A DNA stretch of 64,000 nt from assembly GCF_020520425.1 (NCBI RefSeq), contig NC_079487.1:111944141-112008140 (forward strand), in the 5' to 3' direction. The notes beneath the pieces were generated by a model. That model made no database searches. It was given only the letters and a program-made list of their open reading frames with translations, and was not told where the DNA came from. A program made the translations under genes and the position numbers. Below, in pieces: positions 1 to 11,400 of this stretch. The stretch comes from Spinacia oleracea. Lineage: Eukaryota; Streptophyta; Magnoliopsida; Caryophyllales; Amaranthaceae. Numbering within the stretch: position 1 is the stretch's first letter; every line of letters starts with the position of its first letter.

Positions 1-486
1 TTCGGATTTTTACCTTCGGATTTTACCTTCGGCTCGGACTGTAACATCGATTCGAGTTGTAATCTCGGAGCGATTTTAACCTCGCTCTTCAAATCCGGAG
101 ATCTGTTTAAGAACGTGCTTCTAAAATCGGCTCGGATTGTAACATCGGTTCGAGTTGTAATCTCGGAGCGGCTTTTTACCTTCGGTTCGGATTGTAACAT
201 CGATTCGAGTTGTAATCTTTGAGCGATTTTTAACCTCGTTCTTCAAATCCGGAGATCTGTTTAAGAACGTGCTTCTAAAATCGGCTCGGATTGTAACATC
301 GGTTCGAGTTGTAATCTCGGAGCGGTTTCTTTACCTCGGCTCGGATTGTAACGTCGATTCGAGTTGTAATCTCGGAGCGATTTTTAACCTCGCTCTTCAA
401 ATCCGGAGATCTGTTTAAGAACGTGCTTCTAAAATCGGCTCGGATTGTAACATCGGTTCGAGTTGTAATCTCGGAGCGGCTTTTTA
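1..486. repeat. 154-bp tandem repeat array, about 3 units
   Basis: The block beginning CTCG(C/T)TCTTCAAATCC recurs at about 81, 235 and 389, an exact spacing of 154 bp. Each unit contains two related half-units with the core TCGGATTGTAACATCG and TTCGAGTTGTAATCT, so an older half-length repeat was probably duplicated first. The array runs off the left edge, so its true size is unknown. It has no ORF. The TCGG-rich composition resembles the tract at 1240-1800, suggesting both belong to one repeat family. Confidence 0.9.
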
Positions 487-1239
487 GTCTTCTTTTAAAT
501 CCGTAGACTTGTTCGGAGACTTGCTACACAAATTTTGATCTTCAACATTTGATGTATTTATGTTTGTCAAACATGAATGTGTAATTCGTTTTGAACATGA
601 TGAACAATTTGAGGTGTATGCTCTTGCAAAATGACTTATTGTTAGACAATGTGTGTCAAATTAAGTTTCCAAGAATATTAGCATTTTACCAAATTTATCA
701 AGTCAAGTAAATTATATATGCTGACAAAATATAAAGTACAAAGCTTAAATAAATAGAAGACTTAGCTTTGTACTTGCGAAGTGGACAATATTGTTTTGAG
801 ACAATCTTGGGACCAAGGGATAAAACCCACTCCTTTTAAGCTTGAGATAATACTCGGACCAAGGACCAAGCAAGCCCACATGTAATAACTTATCATCAGG
901 AGTCCGTACTTGCTTTCATATTTGCACAACATTTTTGATAAAGCTTATCCTTGTATTCCAGAGCATTCAAAATGTCTTCGTTTTCTATACGACATCAACA
1001 AGTAAATTCAAGATGGTGACTTTGAGCTCTTTATCTGGTTCAGCCGCATGTCCATTCTTTGAGGTACGAAACCGTCGAAAAGAGTAGATCTGGGTGCTAG
1101 ATATTTTTCTGCTCATTTGTTGCTCTCAAATTTGTTTCCTCGTGTGGGTGATTTCTCATATGTTTTTAGTATCTAGTTGCATAGATAATTACACTTGAGG
1201 TAAAATTCTTCACACATGCTCTGTAATCGATGTCAAGTT
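487..1239. other. Non-coding stretch, no feature recognised
   Basis: AT-rich unique-looking sequence between two TCGG-rich repeat tracts. No ORF, RNA gene or clear transposon terminus was found. It may be part of the same decayed retroelement as its flanks, but nothing in it proves that. Confidence 0.5.
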
Positions 1240-1800
1240 GCCGAGGTGGATATTGGTCGGCCCCGGTCTCTCTTGCATTAATCTCATCTCGGTGGTCGAC
1301 TTCGGCTGGGTCAGCCTCGGCGGGTCAACTTAAGTGTGACATTGGGTTAGCTTCGGCGTGACCTCGGGGACCTTTCAAAGCTCGGGAGCTCCGCTGCTAT
1401 GCTTGGCGTCGCCTTTGGCACTGAGCTCACATTGACCTCGACAATGAGCTTCGGCTTGGGCCTCGGAAGGCCGAACTTTGATGCTAGCCTTGGGAGTTTA
1501 GCTTTGGCACCGCTATGCTCGAGAGATGAGCCTCGAGACTGCTGTGCTCGGCGCTGACCTCGGCATTGAGCTTTGGCATTTAGCTTCGGGAACTGCTGGC
1601 TTTGGCAATGAGCCTACATGTTCAGTACTGAGCTTTTATGCTGGTGACCCTGTCATCAACCTTCAGGTGCGGAGTTTAGCCCCGGGAGCGCAGGCTCGGA
1701 CGAGTTAGCCTCGACGGGACCGTGGCTCCACCTTCGGACGAGTTAGCCTCGACGGGTCAACTTCGGATTTCCAAGTACTTGCCTCGGCAATGAGCTTCGG
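1240..1800. repeat. GC-rich, TCGG-rich imperfect minisatellite-like tract
   Basis: Degenerate short repeats of the type CTCGGCNNTGAGCTTCGG and CCTCGGCGGGTCAACTT recur across the tract, with composition far more GC-rich than the flanks. The ORF of 60 codons at 1526-1708 is a by-product of the repeat. Such tracts occur in long non-coding parts of plant Ty3/Gypsy elements, but assignment here is inference. Confidence 0.55.
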
Positions 1801-2439
1801 CATTGAGCTCGGGAGGTGAGTTTTCATCTGTAATTGGTCTTTGAAGCATTTTATCAAACACTTGGTAGGCATTGGTTTGGACTATGTATTGAGGAAGCTC
1901 CTTTACAAGGTCCAGAAAGTCTGAAAAAAGTTGATAAACGAGATTCACCAGTTTTCATACCAATGTACCAGTCCAAATCAGTTATGATGATGAAGCAAAA
2001 GCATAAGATAGAATGAAGGGGACTTAGCTTTGGGGCAATTTAGAGTATTGTAGCACATTGACCACCGTCGATGAAATGATGTAGTTGGGGCTCATTCATT
2101 GCCTCCGACTTGATCGATTTTGGTGGTTTGAAGAGAAATCATTTGATGAAACATATTGGGCCACATTTCTCGATTTCCTTACTTGCTGAATTAAGTTAGG
2201 CCATCAAATTGCCTAACTCGTTATTTTGTATGCAGTACTTGATATCCTCAATTGGTGAGGGTATCATGAGACATATTAGGCCATCAATTTCTTGGTTTGC
2301 CTCTTATTGCTTCTGACTACAATGTCATAATATGAGTTTGTTTTGCCAACATATTGCCCACTTTCCAATTATTCAGATCTGCTAGTAAAATGGCATTTTC
2401 GACCGGCTATCTTGGATTTTCTGGCCACTTTTTGTGTTT
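1801..2439. other. Non-coding stretch, no feature recognised
   Basis: No coding potential beyond short random ORFs and no terminal repeats seen. It joins the TCGG tract to the retroelement-like junction at 2440-2760. Confidence 0.45.
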
Positions 2440-2760
2440 GAACATGATAGCCATGAGAGTGGATCTTCATGGGTTATTGCTCTCGATCCCCACAGACGGC
2501 GCCAAATTATTTCGGGGTTGAAACGATAGTAGGAGCGTCCTTGGTATCTTGAGTCCCGGTCTCGTGCGGTGCCTGCAAGATGAACTCCGGGCCAAGGGGG
2601 GGTCCCCGAGGCGGAGCCTCCGACGCTCAAGTCAGTACAATTGATGTATAAAATGAGGTGTTTAGGGGAGAGAGAGTAGGGTGGCTTCTCTAGGGTTAGA
2701 GAATTGCCCCTTTACCTTGCCCTTTGAGGGATATATATAGTGCCTTGTTGGGCCTTTGAG
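2440..2760 (+). other. Retroelement-like terminal segment
   Basis: It contains CCCCACAGACGGCGCCAAA, a phrase I associate with repeated plant elements, followed by a GC-rich stretch, CCGACGCTCAAGTCAGT, a purine-rich GAGAGAGAG run and a TATA-like tract near 2749 (GGATATATATAG). This order resembles the end of a large plant retroelement with its promoter. I cannot find matching termini, so the family and the limits are uncertain. Confidence 0.35.
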
Positions 2761-2845
2761 GCCTTGTAAGGGATATTGGGCTTGAGTGGATTTTATTGGC
2801 TTTTGGGTTAAAATGGTGGGCCCATTTTAACACCCCAACATAAAG

Positions 2846-3107
2846 TACTCCCTCCGTTCCATAATGATGTTCCAATTGAGGTTTTTGACACTATTCACAA
2901 TAGAAGAGAATCTTCTATATTATTTATAATATATAAGAAAAAACATATTTATGTGGGATCTTATTTGATTCGTCTCCAAGAACACTTTAATAATATCAAA
3001 ACATTATAATTTTTAATATTGTGTAACTATAGATAAATACGATACAAGACGTGCGTTGGCAAACGTGAAAAAAGAAACTGGAACATCATTGTGGAACGGA
3101 GGTAGTA
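2846..3107. mobile_element. Stowaway MITE (TA target site)
   Basis: The element at 2848-3105 (258 bp) begins CTCCCTCCGTTCCATAATG and ends with the inverted copy, CATTGTGGAACGGAGGTAG. It is flanked by TA on both sides (2846-2847 and 3106-3107). CTCCCTCCGT termini with a TA target are the hallmark of Stowaway MITEs, which are mobilised by plant mariner transposases such as the one at 44153-45799. The interior is AT-rich and non-coding. Confidence 0.92.
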
Positions 3108-4092
3108 CATTATAAGACGTTCTAAAATGAAAAGTGTAAATATAATTATTTTTTTGATAGTATAAATATCATTTTGAAACATAGGCAGTAGATAATAAAA
3201 TTAAATCAAAATAAAAAGAAGAATTAGAGACAGAGAGAATAACTAATCAGTTATATATGATAGAGATAGAAATCTATTAGGATTTTATTTATGAAGATAT
3301 TTAATGTATAGTAGACTTCTAATCATATCAGCGTACTGTTTTGAACAAATTATATCTGGAGTTGAACTCGTCTTAGAGAGGGGTGCTAACAATCGATTTT
3401 GAACAAGATAAAGACAAGATTACACTAGCGATATCAAAGGAAAGAAGTATATTATTTTACGATATATTTGAACATGATTAGTGAATATTACAAACATGAT
3501 TTTATACTAATCTTCACAGATTGTAACGTAAAACAACATTTAAAGAGGAATTAATGGCTCAGCTCCATGATTCATGCTTTGCCATTCAAATCTTTGTAAC
3601 CGTCGTCCCACCCATAGTTGTTGCCCTTACGGACGACTTAACTGCTGCCTACACCAAGTTGGTTGCCACATGTACTCCAAATTAGCTCGGTATGCCACTT
3701 CATAAGGAGGGTATTTCCCCTAACAATTGTCCCCTAACCCAATTAATTTTGAATTCTTCCGGGAAGTTCAAAGGGAAAAATGGGTTTAATTTACGTAAAG
3801 GGGAGGAAATAAAACCTCCCACCTTCTAACTGTTCGATCGGATGTAATGATGGGCTCTAGAAGCCAACCGCCCTTCACTTCGATAAATTCAAAAGGGAGT
3901 TCCAGAGATTTCCACTTCCCCCACGCTTCCATTTTCTCTTTCTTCCTCTCAATTGCACAACCCGGAGCTTTTCTCTCTCCAAAAACCAGGTAACTGCCTT
4001 TCCTTCTCCTTCGATTTCTTACTTCTTTGATCCTTCCTCTCTGATGTCAAGAAGAATGCGGAAACAAATCCACTAGTGCGAAGAATAAGAGT
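3108..4092. other. AT-rich non-coding, then leader-like sequence
   Basis: 3108-3880 holds no feature I recognise. From about 3900 the sequence becomes pyrimidine-rich (CTTTCTTCCTCTC) and ends with CCAAAAACCAGGTAACTG, like a 5' leader with a splice donor, just before the gag-like ORF at 4093. This could be the leader of the decayed element downstream. Confidence 0.35.
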
Positions 4093-4630
4093 ATGGTAAT
4101 CGGCAGTGACTTGGAGGATGCGTCGTCGCTCAAGCCGAGCAACATTTTGGACTCCAAAAACGCCCGTCCAACCAACTGGGGTAAACAGGACGTTGCAGAA
4201 TTGGGGGCTGAGTGTGGGTTCCCAGCGGCGGCGGAGATCTATCTAACGTTGCATGGCGAGCGCGCTGACTGGCAAGCAGACATATGGGCTTGCTTCTACG
4301 AATATCCCTTTAATATTGGGTACACCTACCCTTTCACGCTGCTGGTCGATCAAGGGTGTTCTGAGAACCCTAGACGTGTATCCCTCTCAACTGATGTCGC
4401 AGGCTTGGCGAGTGCTGCGAACAATTGACCATGCCGGATATAAATTAGGGGTGGAGTTTCTGTTGGAGGACCTGGCATTGGGAGATACATGATGTATGTC
4501 AAGGACGACAGAGAGGCCCTGCTGGGGTCAGACCAGTCAAACGCCATGGGGCTGGATGGAGAAGTTCTTTTTTGTGGATTTGGCGGGTTTGGGTCATGAG
4601 AACGACTTCTTGACTGGTGTAGACACCTAA
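4093..4630 (+). pseudogene. Gag-like 'putative gypsy-type transposon' protein remnant, frameshifted
   Basis: Three reading frames in succession give one continuous resemblance to the plant 'putative gypsy type transposon' domain family (PF04195-like). Frame 1 (4093 to about 4350) reads through YEYPFNIGYTYPFTLLVDQ. After a one-base slip at the GGG near 4350 the next frame gives VLRTLDVYPSQL...AWRVLRTIDH to 4492. A third frame gives WGWMEKFFFVDLAGLGHEND to about 4617. Two frameshifts make it non-functional. The frame runs straight into TGTAGACACC at 4618, where an LTR-like sequence starts, so the protein is also truncated there. The family assignment rests on pattern memory rather than alignment. 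Confidence 0.6.
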
Positions 4631-5400
4631 TTCGTGTCTCCACTATTGGGATGATGACGACACTATTATCCTTGCTAGGTGGTTAGTGCAACTCCGTGCA
4701 GAAGTCCCAATTGCTAAAGTGTATTCCCAAATCCAAAATCCAAAGTCCAATTCCCGAGCCCGTTCCCATTACGGAACTCGGTACAAAATTCAATTTCCAA
4801 AAATAAATTTCAAAATTCAAACACGATCTCACACAATGGACCTCTCCATTGGTTTTACAAAGTCCTTTCTAGTCAAAATGACATTAAGCAATCCAAAATC
4901 GGGCGCTGAACAACAAAACCGAGCACGTCGGGCCCCATCCAGTAAAACCGAGTCCAAACACGAAATCCGAATTCAAAAGCGGTTTGTTTTTAGACGCAAA
5001 ACCAAGCCTTAGCCTCCAAGCAAACACTACACGCTACAAAGGTACAACAATGCAAAACAAATCAAGGACGGTGTCATCGTCCTTGTTTTGGCGGATTCTG
5101 GGCCACTCACCAGCTCTAGGCGCTGGACCTGCGCCAGGCGCAGGTAGTTCTTGGATTTTAGCCGCTTAATCCCCTATATAAACCCTTATTTCCTAAGCAT
5201 TTAGGGAGGCATATTTCTAATACAATGTCGTAATCTCAAATTTTCCTCTCAAAATCAAATACAAATCTACAATTTCCATTACAATTTCCAAAATACTTTA
5301 GCAATTGGGAGCACTAATCGGAAACTAACCTAATTCTAAATAGGTAATTCTGAATCCCTAAACAAAACATTATGATGTTTTCTACTCTTCTACATTTCTA
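4618..5400 (+). other. LTR-like segment with TATA box
   Basis: It starts TGTAGACACCTAATTCGTGT, a beginning I associate with plant Ty3/Gypsy LTRs, and has a TATA box, CCTATATAAACCC, near 5175-5182. A short palindromic GCGCTGGACCTGCGCCAGGCGC stretch lies before the TATA box. No second copy of the LTR occurs in the window, so it is a fragment or solo LTR, and the right boundary is a guess. Confidence 0.4.
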
Positions 5401-5659
5401 AAATACAATATACAATTCCAAGGATGTTGTCATTTGAGTTCATGCTTATGACTAACTAGGAATCATGTTTAAAAGTGCCATCTTTTGGGAGGTTTTCACT
5501 CTTGAAACTCTTCCCAAATGATTTTCTAAGCACATTTTCAATATCAATATGCAAGATTCAAGTTTTATTTTCGAAAATGATTAGTAAAGTGATAAGCTTT
5601 ACTTGAAAAGTTTCTCCTTTACAACAATCACCATACAATTTTACAACAATCTCCTTTAC

Positions 5660-7728
5660 AGTATGCAAGGCATGGATACACAGCCTTCTGCGAGCAGTGC
5701 TTTATCTGGGCAGACTGGTGCTTTATCAGTGCTTTATCTGAGCATGAGGCGCTGCAACATATGGATGAGGCGCTGCTCACTCCCACCATTGCGCCAGAAG
5801 CGCTGCATCAGGTCCCTACCAAGGCGATGCACGAGGCGCCCATCGAGGCGACACAACACGCAACAGGTGGGAAGCATACGCAGAACAGACAGCAAGCTAC
5901 TGATGCACTGGACATTGATCCAGTAGCACGCAGTGACACATTTCAGCCAAGTACAGCTGGGCATACAATTAAGTGAAGGGGATGAGCTAGGCAGAGGTAA
6001 ACGCCAAAAATTTCCGTCAAGAATCCAAGGATGCGTGACACACACTATCCGGAAAAATAAACTTCCATCACCAAATTCACCCATGACTTCATCCTCTTCA
6101 GGTACTCCCTATTCTATAACATATTTTGTTAATTATGAACGCTTTTCTGCAAAACACAGACACTTTATTTCAGCAATTACGGAGGGCAAGGCTCCAAAAT
6201 CCTTTAAAGAGGCAATGAAATATGATACATGGAGAGAGGCTATGTGAGCAGAAATTAACGCACTTGAAGGACAAGTGACTTGGGTCCTAGAGAAATTACC
6301 TCCAGGAAAGAAAGCACTTGGGAGCAAGGGGGTGTACACGGAGAAAATAGATGAAGATGGAAATTTGATCCGAAATAAGGCACGTCGGGTCTGCTTAGGC
6401 AATCATCAGGTAGAAGGTAGGGATTATAATGAAACTTTTACCCTGGTTGCTAAAATAACAACAGTTAGGACTTTTCTCGCAGTTGCAGCAGTGAAAAATT
6501 GGGAGGTACATCAAATGGATGTACACAATGCTTTTCTTCATGGTGATTTAAAAGAGGAAATTTATATGAAAATTCCACCTGATTTTCATAAAAATAATAC
6601 TGACATGGTCTGCAGGATGAAAAAGTCATTGTATGGTTTGAAACAGGCACCCCGGTGTTGGTTTGAAAAACTGTCTACGGCTCTGAAAAAGTATGGGTTT
6701 AAACAACCATACTCTGATTACTCGTTATTCACCATGTCAAAGAAAGACATGCAATTGAGTGTCCTAGTCTACGTTGATGATATGATTATTGCAGGAAATA
6801 ATGTTTTTGCGTTAAATAGTTTTAAAGCGTATTCGAGTCAGTGCTTCAAAATGAAGGATTTGGGTCATCTGAAATATTTTATAGGGCTAGAAGTTGCACG
6901 TAGCAAGAGTGTATTTTATGTGTGTCAAGGAAAATATGCGCTAGATATTATTTCAAAAACAGGTCTATTAGGTGCTAAGCCTGCAGATTTTCCGATGAAG
7001 CAAAATCACAAACTTGCACTCGCTCAAGGCTAGGAGATGGATGATGGGGAGAAATATAGGCGTCTAGTAGGACGTCTAATTTACTTGGCAGTTACCAGGC
7101 CATATTTGGCATATTCAGTACACATTTTGTCGCAATTTATGCAAGCACCAAAAGATGAGCATTGGGAAGCAGCATTAAGGGTAGTTCGATACTTGATAAA
7201 GTGTCTGGGTCAAGGTATCCTTTTACGTTCTGACAGTGCATTGCAACTAGAGGGATGGTGTGATTCGGATTGGGCTAGCTGCCCATTAACTTGTCGATCC
7301 TTAACCGGATGGTTTGTTATGTTAGGACTTTCTCCTGTTTCCTGGAAGACTAAGAAACAACTAACAGTATCGCGTTCCTCAACGAAGAAGAATATCGTTC
7401 TATGGCAGCGTTAACTTGTGAGTTAAATTGGTTGAAGTAGCTACTCAAAGATTTGGGAGTAGAGCATAAGCAGGGCATGAGCGTGTTGTGTGATAGACAG
7501 CCTGCCCTTCACATTGCACAAAATCCAGTGTTTCATGAACGGACAAAACATATTGAAGCAGATTGTCACTTTATACGACATGTAATCAAAGAAGGTATTA
7601 TTTGTCCTTCGTACGTGTCAACAAAGGTTCAATTAGCAGACATTTTCACGAAAACCTTAGGAAAAGCACAATTCGAATTTTTTCTTGGCAAGATAGGCAT
7701 TTGAGATCTTCATGCTCCAACTTGAGGG
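5660..7728 (+). pseudogene. Copia pol remnant (linker, RT, RNase H), Ale-like
   Basis: A 5'-truncated, decayed relative of the intact Copia at 8439-12914. The segments match it in order: the linker ELGRGKR (about 5985), SGTPYSITYFVNYERFS (about 6100), then RT at 6275-7033 with HQMDVHNAFLHGDL, YGLKQAPRCW and the catalytic YVDDM box, then RNase H at 7037-7414 and 7453-7704 ending [16 protein letters not shown]. In-frame stops at 6245, 7031, near 7410 and 7438, and small indels, inactivate it. It has lost gag, protease and integrase. The polypurine tract is split by the 20.9-kb hAT insertion, and its 3' LTR start is found at 28661. Confidence 0.93.
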
Positions 7729-7950
7729 CAGGCCCGACCCAAGAAAAAAGGAGGCTCTGTGCTATTATTAAAAATAGGCCCCCGAAAAAAGAAAAGTAAA
7801 AGCATAATTATTTTTCAAGAAATCCGAGTAAAAACACAATGAAACTTGCGTACTTTGTAGTAATAAATAATGGGGATTTTTAAACGACGCCCGCATTTTC
7901 CTAAAAAGCCCGCATTTAGTGATTAAAAATACGTTTTTGCCCTTTAGTGT

Positions 7951-8046
7951 TCAACCATAATAATAATAATAATAACAATAAAATAATAATAATAATAATA
8001 ATAATAATATAGTAGTAGTAATAGAAAAATAATAATAATAATAAAA
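7951..8046. repeat. (AAT)n microsatellite
   Basis: Interrupted AATAAT repeats in the left arm of the hAT-ended element. No gene is seen between here and the Copia LTR at 8270. Confidence 0.9.
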
Positions 8047-8269
8047 AAAGAATCTTAACAAAAAAAATACTCCGTATTATTTAACGGTAGTTAGATTGAT
8101 CAGATCGGTCAAGCACTCTACTAGTCGTCTACTTTGATCATTCCAAAACAACAACAGTTGTTAGAGTTATGGAGCAGTTGCAAAAATTACAGCAAATTTG
8201 ATCAAATTCATTACAAAACTATGAAAATTGATTTTTTTTTCTTCATATAATTCAGGTTCAATCAAAAAC

Positions 8270-8431
8270 TGTCAAATATTGTGCAATCTCGTATCATTCT
8301 CATTAATAACACACGTATATATAGTACAACTCAGTTACCTAAACCCTAGGTACACATTAGGTAACTTACCATAGTTAGGACTCTACAGAATATTCACAGA
8401 ATAATATCTAATATCTTAACATATCTTAACA
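8270..8431 (-). repeat. Copia 3' LTR (162 bp)
   Basis: This is the downstream LTR for the minus-strand element, with TG...CA ends. It lies directly next to the polypurine tract at 8432-8445, which overlaps the stop codon of the polyprotein. Sequence identical to 13054-13215 as far as I can read. Confidence 0.95.
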
Positions 8432-8438
8432 TCCCCCC

Positions 8439-11400
8439 TCAAGGTGGAGCATGTAGATCTCGAATGCCCATCTTGTTCAAAAAAAACTCAAATTGCGCCT
8501 TCCCCAACGCTTTGGTGAAGATATCTGCTAACTGAACCTTCGTCGACACGTACGACGGACTGATGATCCCTTCCTTGATTGCATCTCGAATGAAATGACA
8601 ATCTGACTCGATGTGTTTTGTCCTTTCATGGAACACCGGATTCTGTGCAATATGCAACGCAGACTGACTGTCGCAATACATCCTCATGCCTTGGTCGTGT
8701 GTCACCCCCAAGTCGCGTAGTAGTTGTTTCAACCACTTCAACTCACACGTCAGAGCTGCCATCGACCGATATTCTGCCTCAGCAGACGACCGAGAAACAG
8801 TATGCTGTTTCTTGGTCTTCCAAGAAACTGGCGACATACCAAGTGACACAAACCATCCAGTCACCGACCGACGCGTCATTGGACACCCTGCCCAATCCGA
8901 GTCGCACCACCCCTCCAACTGCAACGCACTGTCCGACCGAAGTAGTATACCTTGACCCGGACACTTCTTCAAATATCTCACTACTCGCAAAGCTGCTTCC
9001 CAATGTGCCTCCTTTGGTGCTTGCATAAATTGAGATAGGACATGTACAGAGTAGGCAACGTCTGGTCGCGTGACAGCCAAATAAACCAGACGTCCGATCA
9101 GACGCCTATACTGCTCACCGTCCGACAGGTCTGGCCCGTCTGCCAATGCCAACCTATGATTCTGTTCCATGGGAAAGTCCACAGGCTTTGCTCCCAACAA
9201 TCCGGCCTCTGAGATGATGTCGAGGGCATATTTTCTCTGACATACATAGAACCCTTGACTACTTCGTGCCACCTCTAACCCAAGGAAGTACTTCAGAGCC
9301 CCGAGGTCTTTCATTTTAAAACACTCCTTCAAGTATGCCTTAAAACTCTCAAGCGCAAACTTGTTATTGCCCGCGATAATCATGTCGTCCACATAAATGA
9401 GCACACTCAGCTGCAACGTACCTTTAGACAGAGTAAAGAGCGAATAATCGGACAGCGACTGTCGAAATCCATAGTGCGTCAATGCCGTCGACAACTTCTG
9501 GAACCAACATCTAGGTGCTTGTTTCAACCCATACAACGACTTTCTCATTCGACACACTTTGTCAGAGTGATTCTTCTGGAATCCAGGAGGAATCTTCATA
9601 TAGATCTCTTCCTCCAAGTCACCGTGCAAGAACGCATTGTGGACGTCCATCTGATGCACGTCCCACTGTTTGACAGCCGCGACAGCTAGGAAAGTTCGAA
9701 CTGTCGCCATCTTCGCGACGGGAGCAAATGTCTCATTATAATCCAACCCTTCCTCCTGATGATTCCCTAAACATACCAATCGAGCCTTCAGTCTCAACAA
9801 ATTCCCATCCTCATCACGCTTCTCAGTATACACCCATTTACTCCCCAGTGCTTTCTTCCCTTCCGGTAAATTTTCCAACGTCCATGTCCCCTGTTCCTCC
9901 AACGCGTCGATTTCAGCAGCCATTGCCTGACGCCACCCCTCATGCTGCATCGCTTGTTTAAAACTCTTAGGAACTTGCCCTTCTTGCAATGCTGCTATAT
10001 AATGCCTGTGCTTTGACGAAAAACGCTCATAATTAACAAAATATGTGATAGGATAAGGAGTACCTGAGAGTGATGACGTCGTAGGTGTTTTGTCGGAAGT
10101 ACTATATTTTTCCCGTATTGTATGTATCACACAGTCTTTCAGCTTTGTCGACGGAAACTTCGCACGCTTCCCCCTTCCTAACTCCGTATCCTCCACACAC
10201 TGCCTTGTCTCACTCTCGTCACTACCCGTCGTCTCCTCTACACCTGTCTGTGAGGAGACGACGTCTGAATCCACTCGACTAGGTGTTTCATGTTGTTGTT
10301 CCTCCCTCACAGGCGACGACACTCCCCTGTCGTCGCCACTGGTCAATGACACCCCCTCATCAGCTCCCGGATGCGACAACACTCCCTCACTATCACCTGT
10401 AGGCGGCGACACCCCAGCAGTATCACCTGCAGGCGACGACACGGTCTCAGGACCCGTAGTCCCACTCTCATCCAAACTCCAATGGTCAAGCCCCCCATGA
10501 CCATCATGCACCAGTGGCAACACATCCGATTCATCTACAAAAGGAAACGTCCCTTCATGAAACTTGACATCCCGTGAGATGAAGAACTCATGTGTCTCTA
10601 GATCATAAAGTTGCCACCCCTTCCTGCCAAACGGATAACCCAAAAACACACATCGGCGACTCCGAGACTCAAACTTATCCCCTTTACACCGGAGATTATA
10701 TGCATAACACAGACACCCAAACACGCGGATAGGCACATACGATGGTGGTTTACCAAACAACATCTCATAAGGTGTTTTATTGTCAAGGATCGGGGTAGGT
10801 GTACGGTTTATCAAGTAACAGGCGGCCAAAATACATTCCCCCCAAAATTTTATTGGAAGATTTCCTTGAAAACGTAACGCCCTCCCAACATTCAAAATAT
10901 GTTGGTGTTTTCTCTCGACTCTCCCATTTTGTTGAGGCGTCCCAACACACGACGACTCAAACAGAATCCCATGTTGACGAAAATAATTTTGTAAGCAATT
11001 GAATTCAGTACCATTATCACTGCGTACTACTCGAAGGGATCTATTAAACTGACACTTAATCATGGCAACAAAATCAAGAAATGTCGATGCAACTTCCATT
11101 TTATTACTCAGTAAATAAATCCACACACCTCTAGAATAATCGTCAACAATGGTAAAAAAATACTTTGCCCCACAAGACGAGGGAGTCTTGTAGGGTCCCC
11201 ATAAATCAAGATGAACCAATTCAAATGTGCGACTAGCACGACTAACACTAACTGGAAAACTCTCCCTACATTGTCTCGCCCGCGGACATACATCACAAAT
11301 TGTTTTATTCTTCCTAATCTTATGACTCACATGAGGAAGTAACTGCAACACTTTTTCCGACGGATGCCCCATCCGTTGATGCCACAAGTCGACCACACAC

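Noticed and set aside
4686-5169. ORFs of 61-108 codons in the LTR-like segment
   Set aside because: Composition is Gln/Asn/Lys-rich like random AT-rich sequence, and they lie across a TATA-containing LTR-like region.
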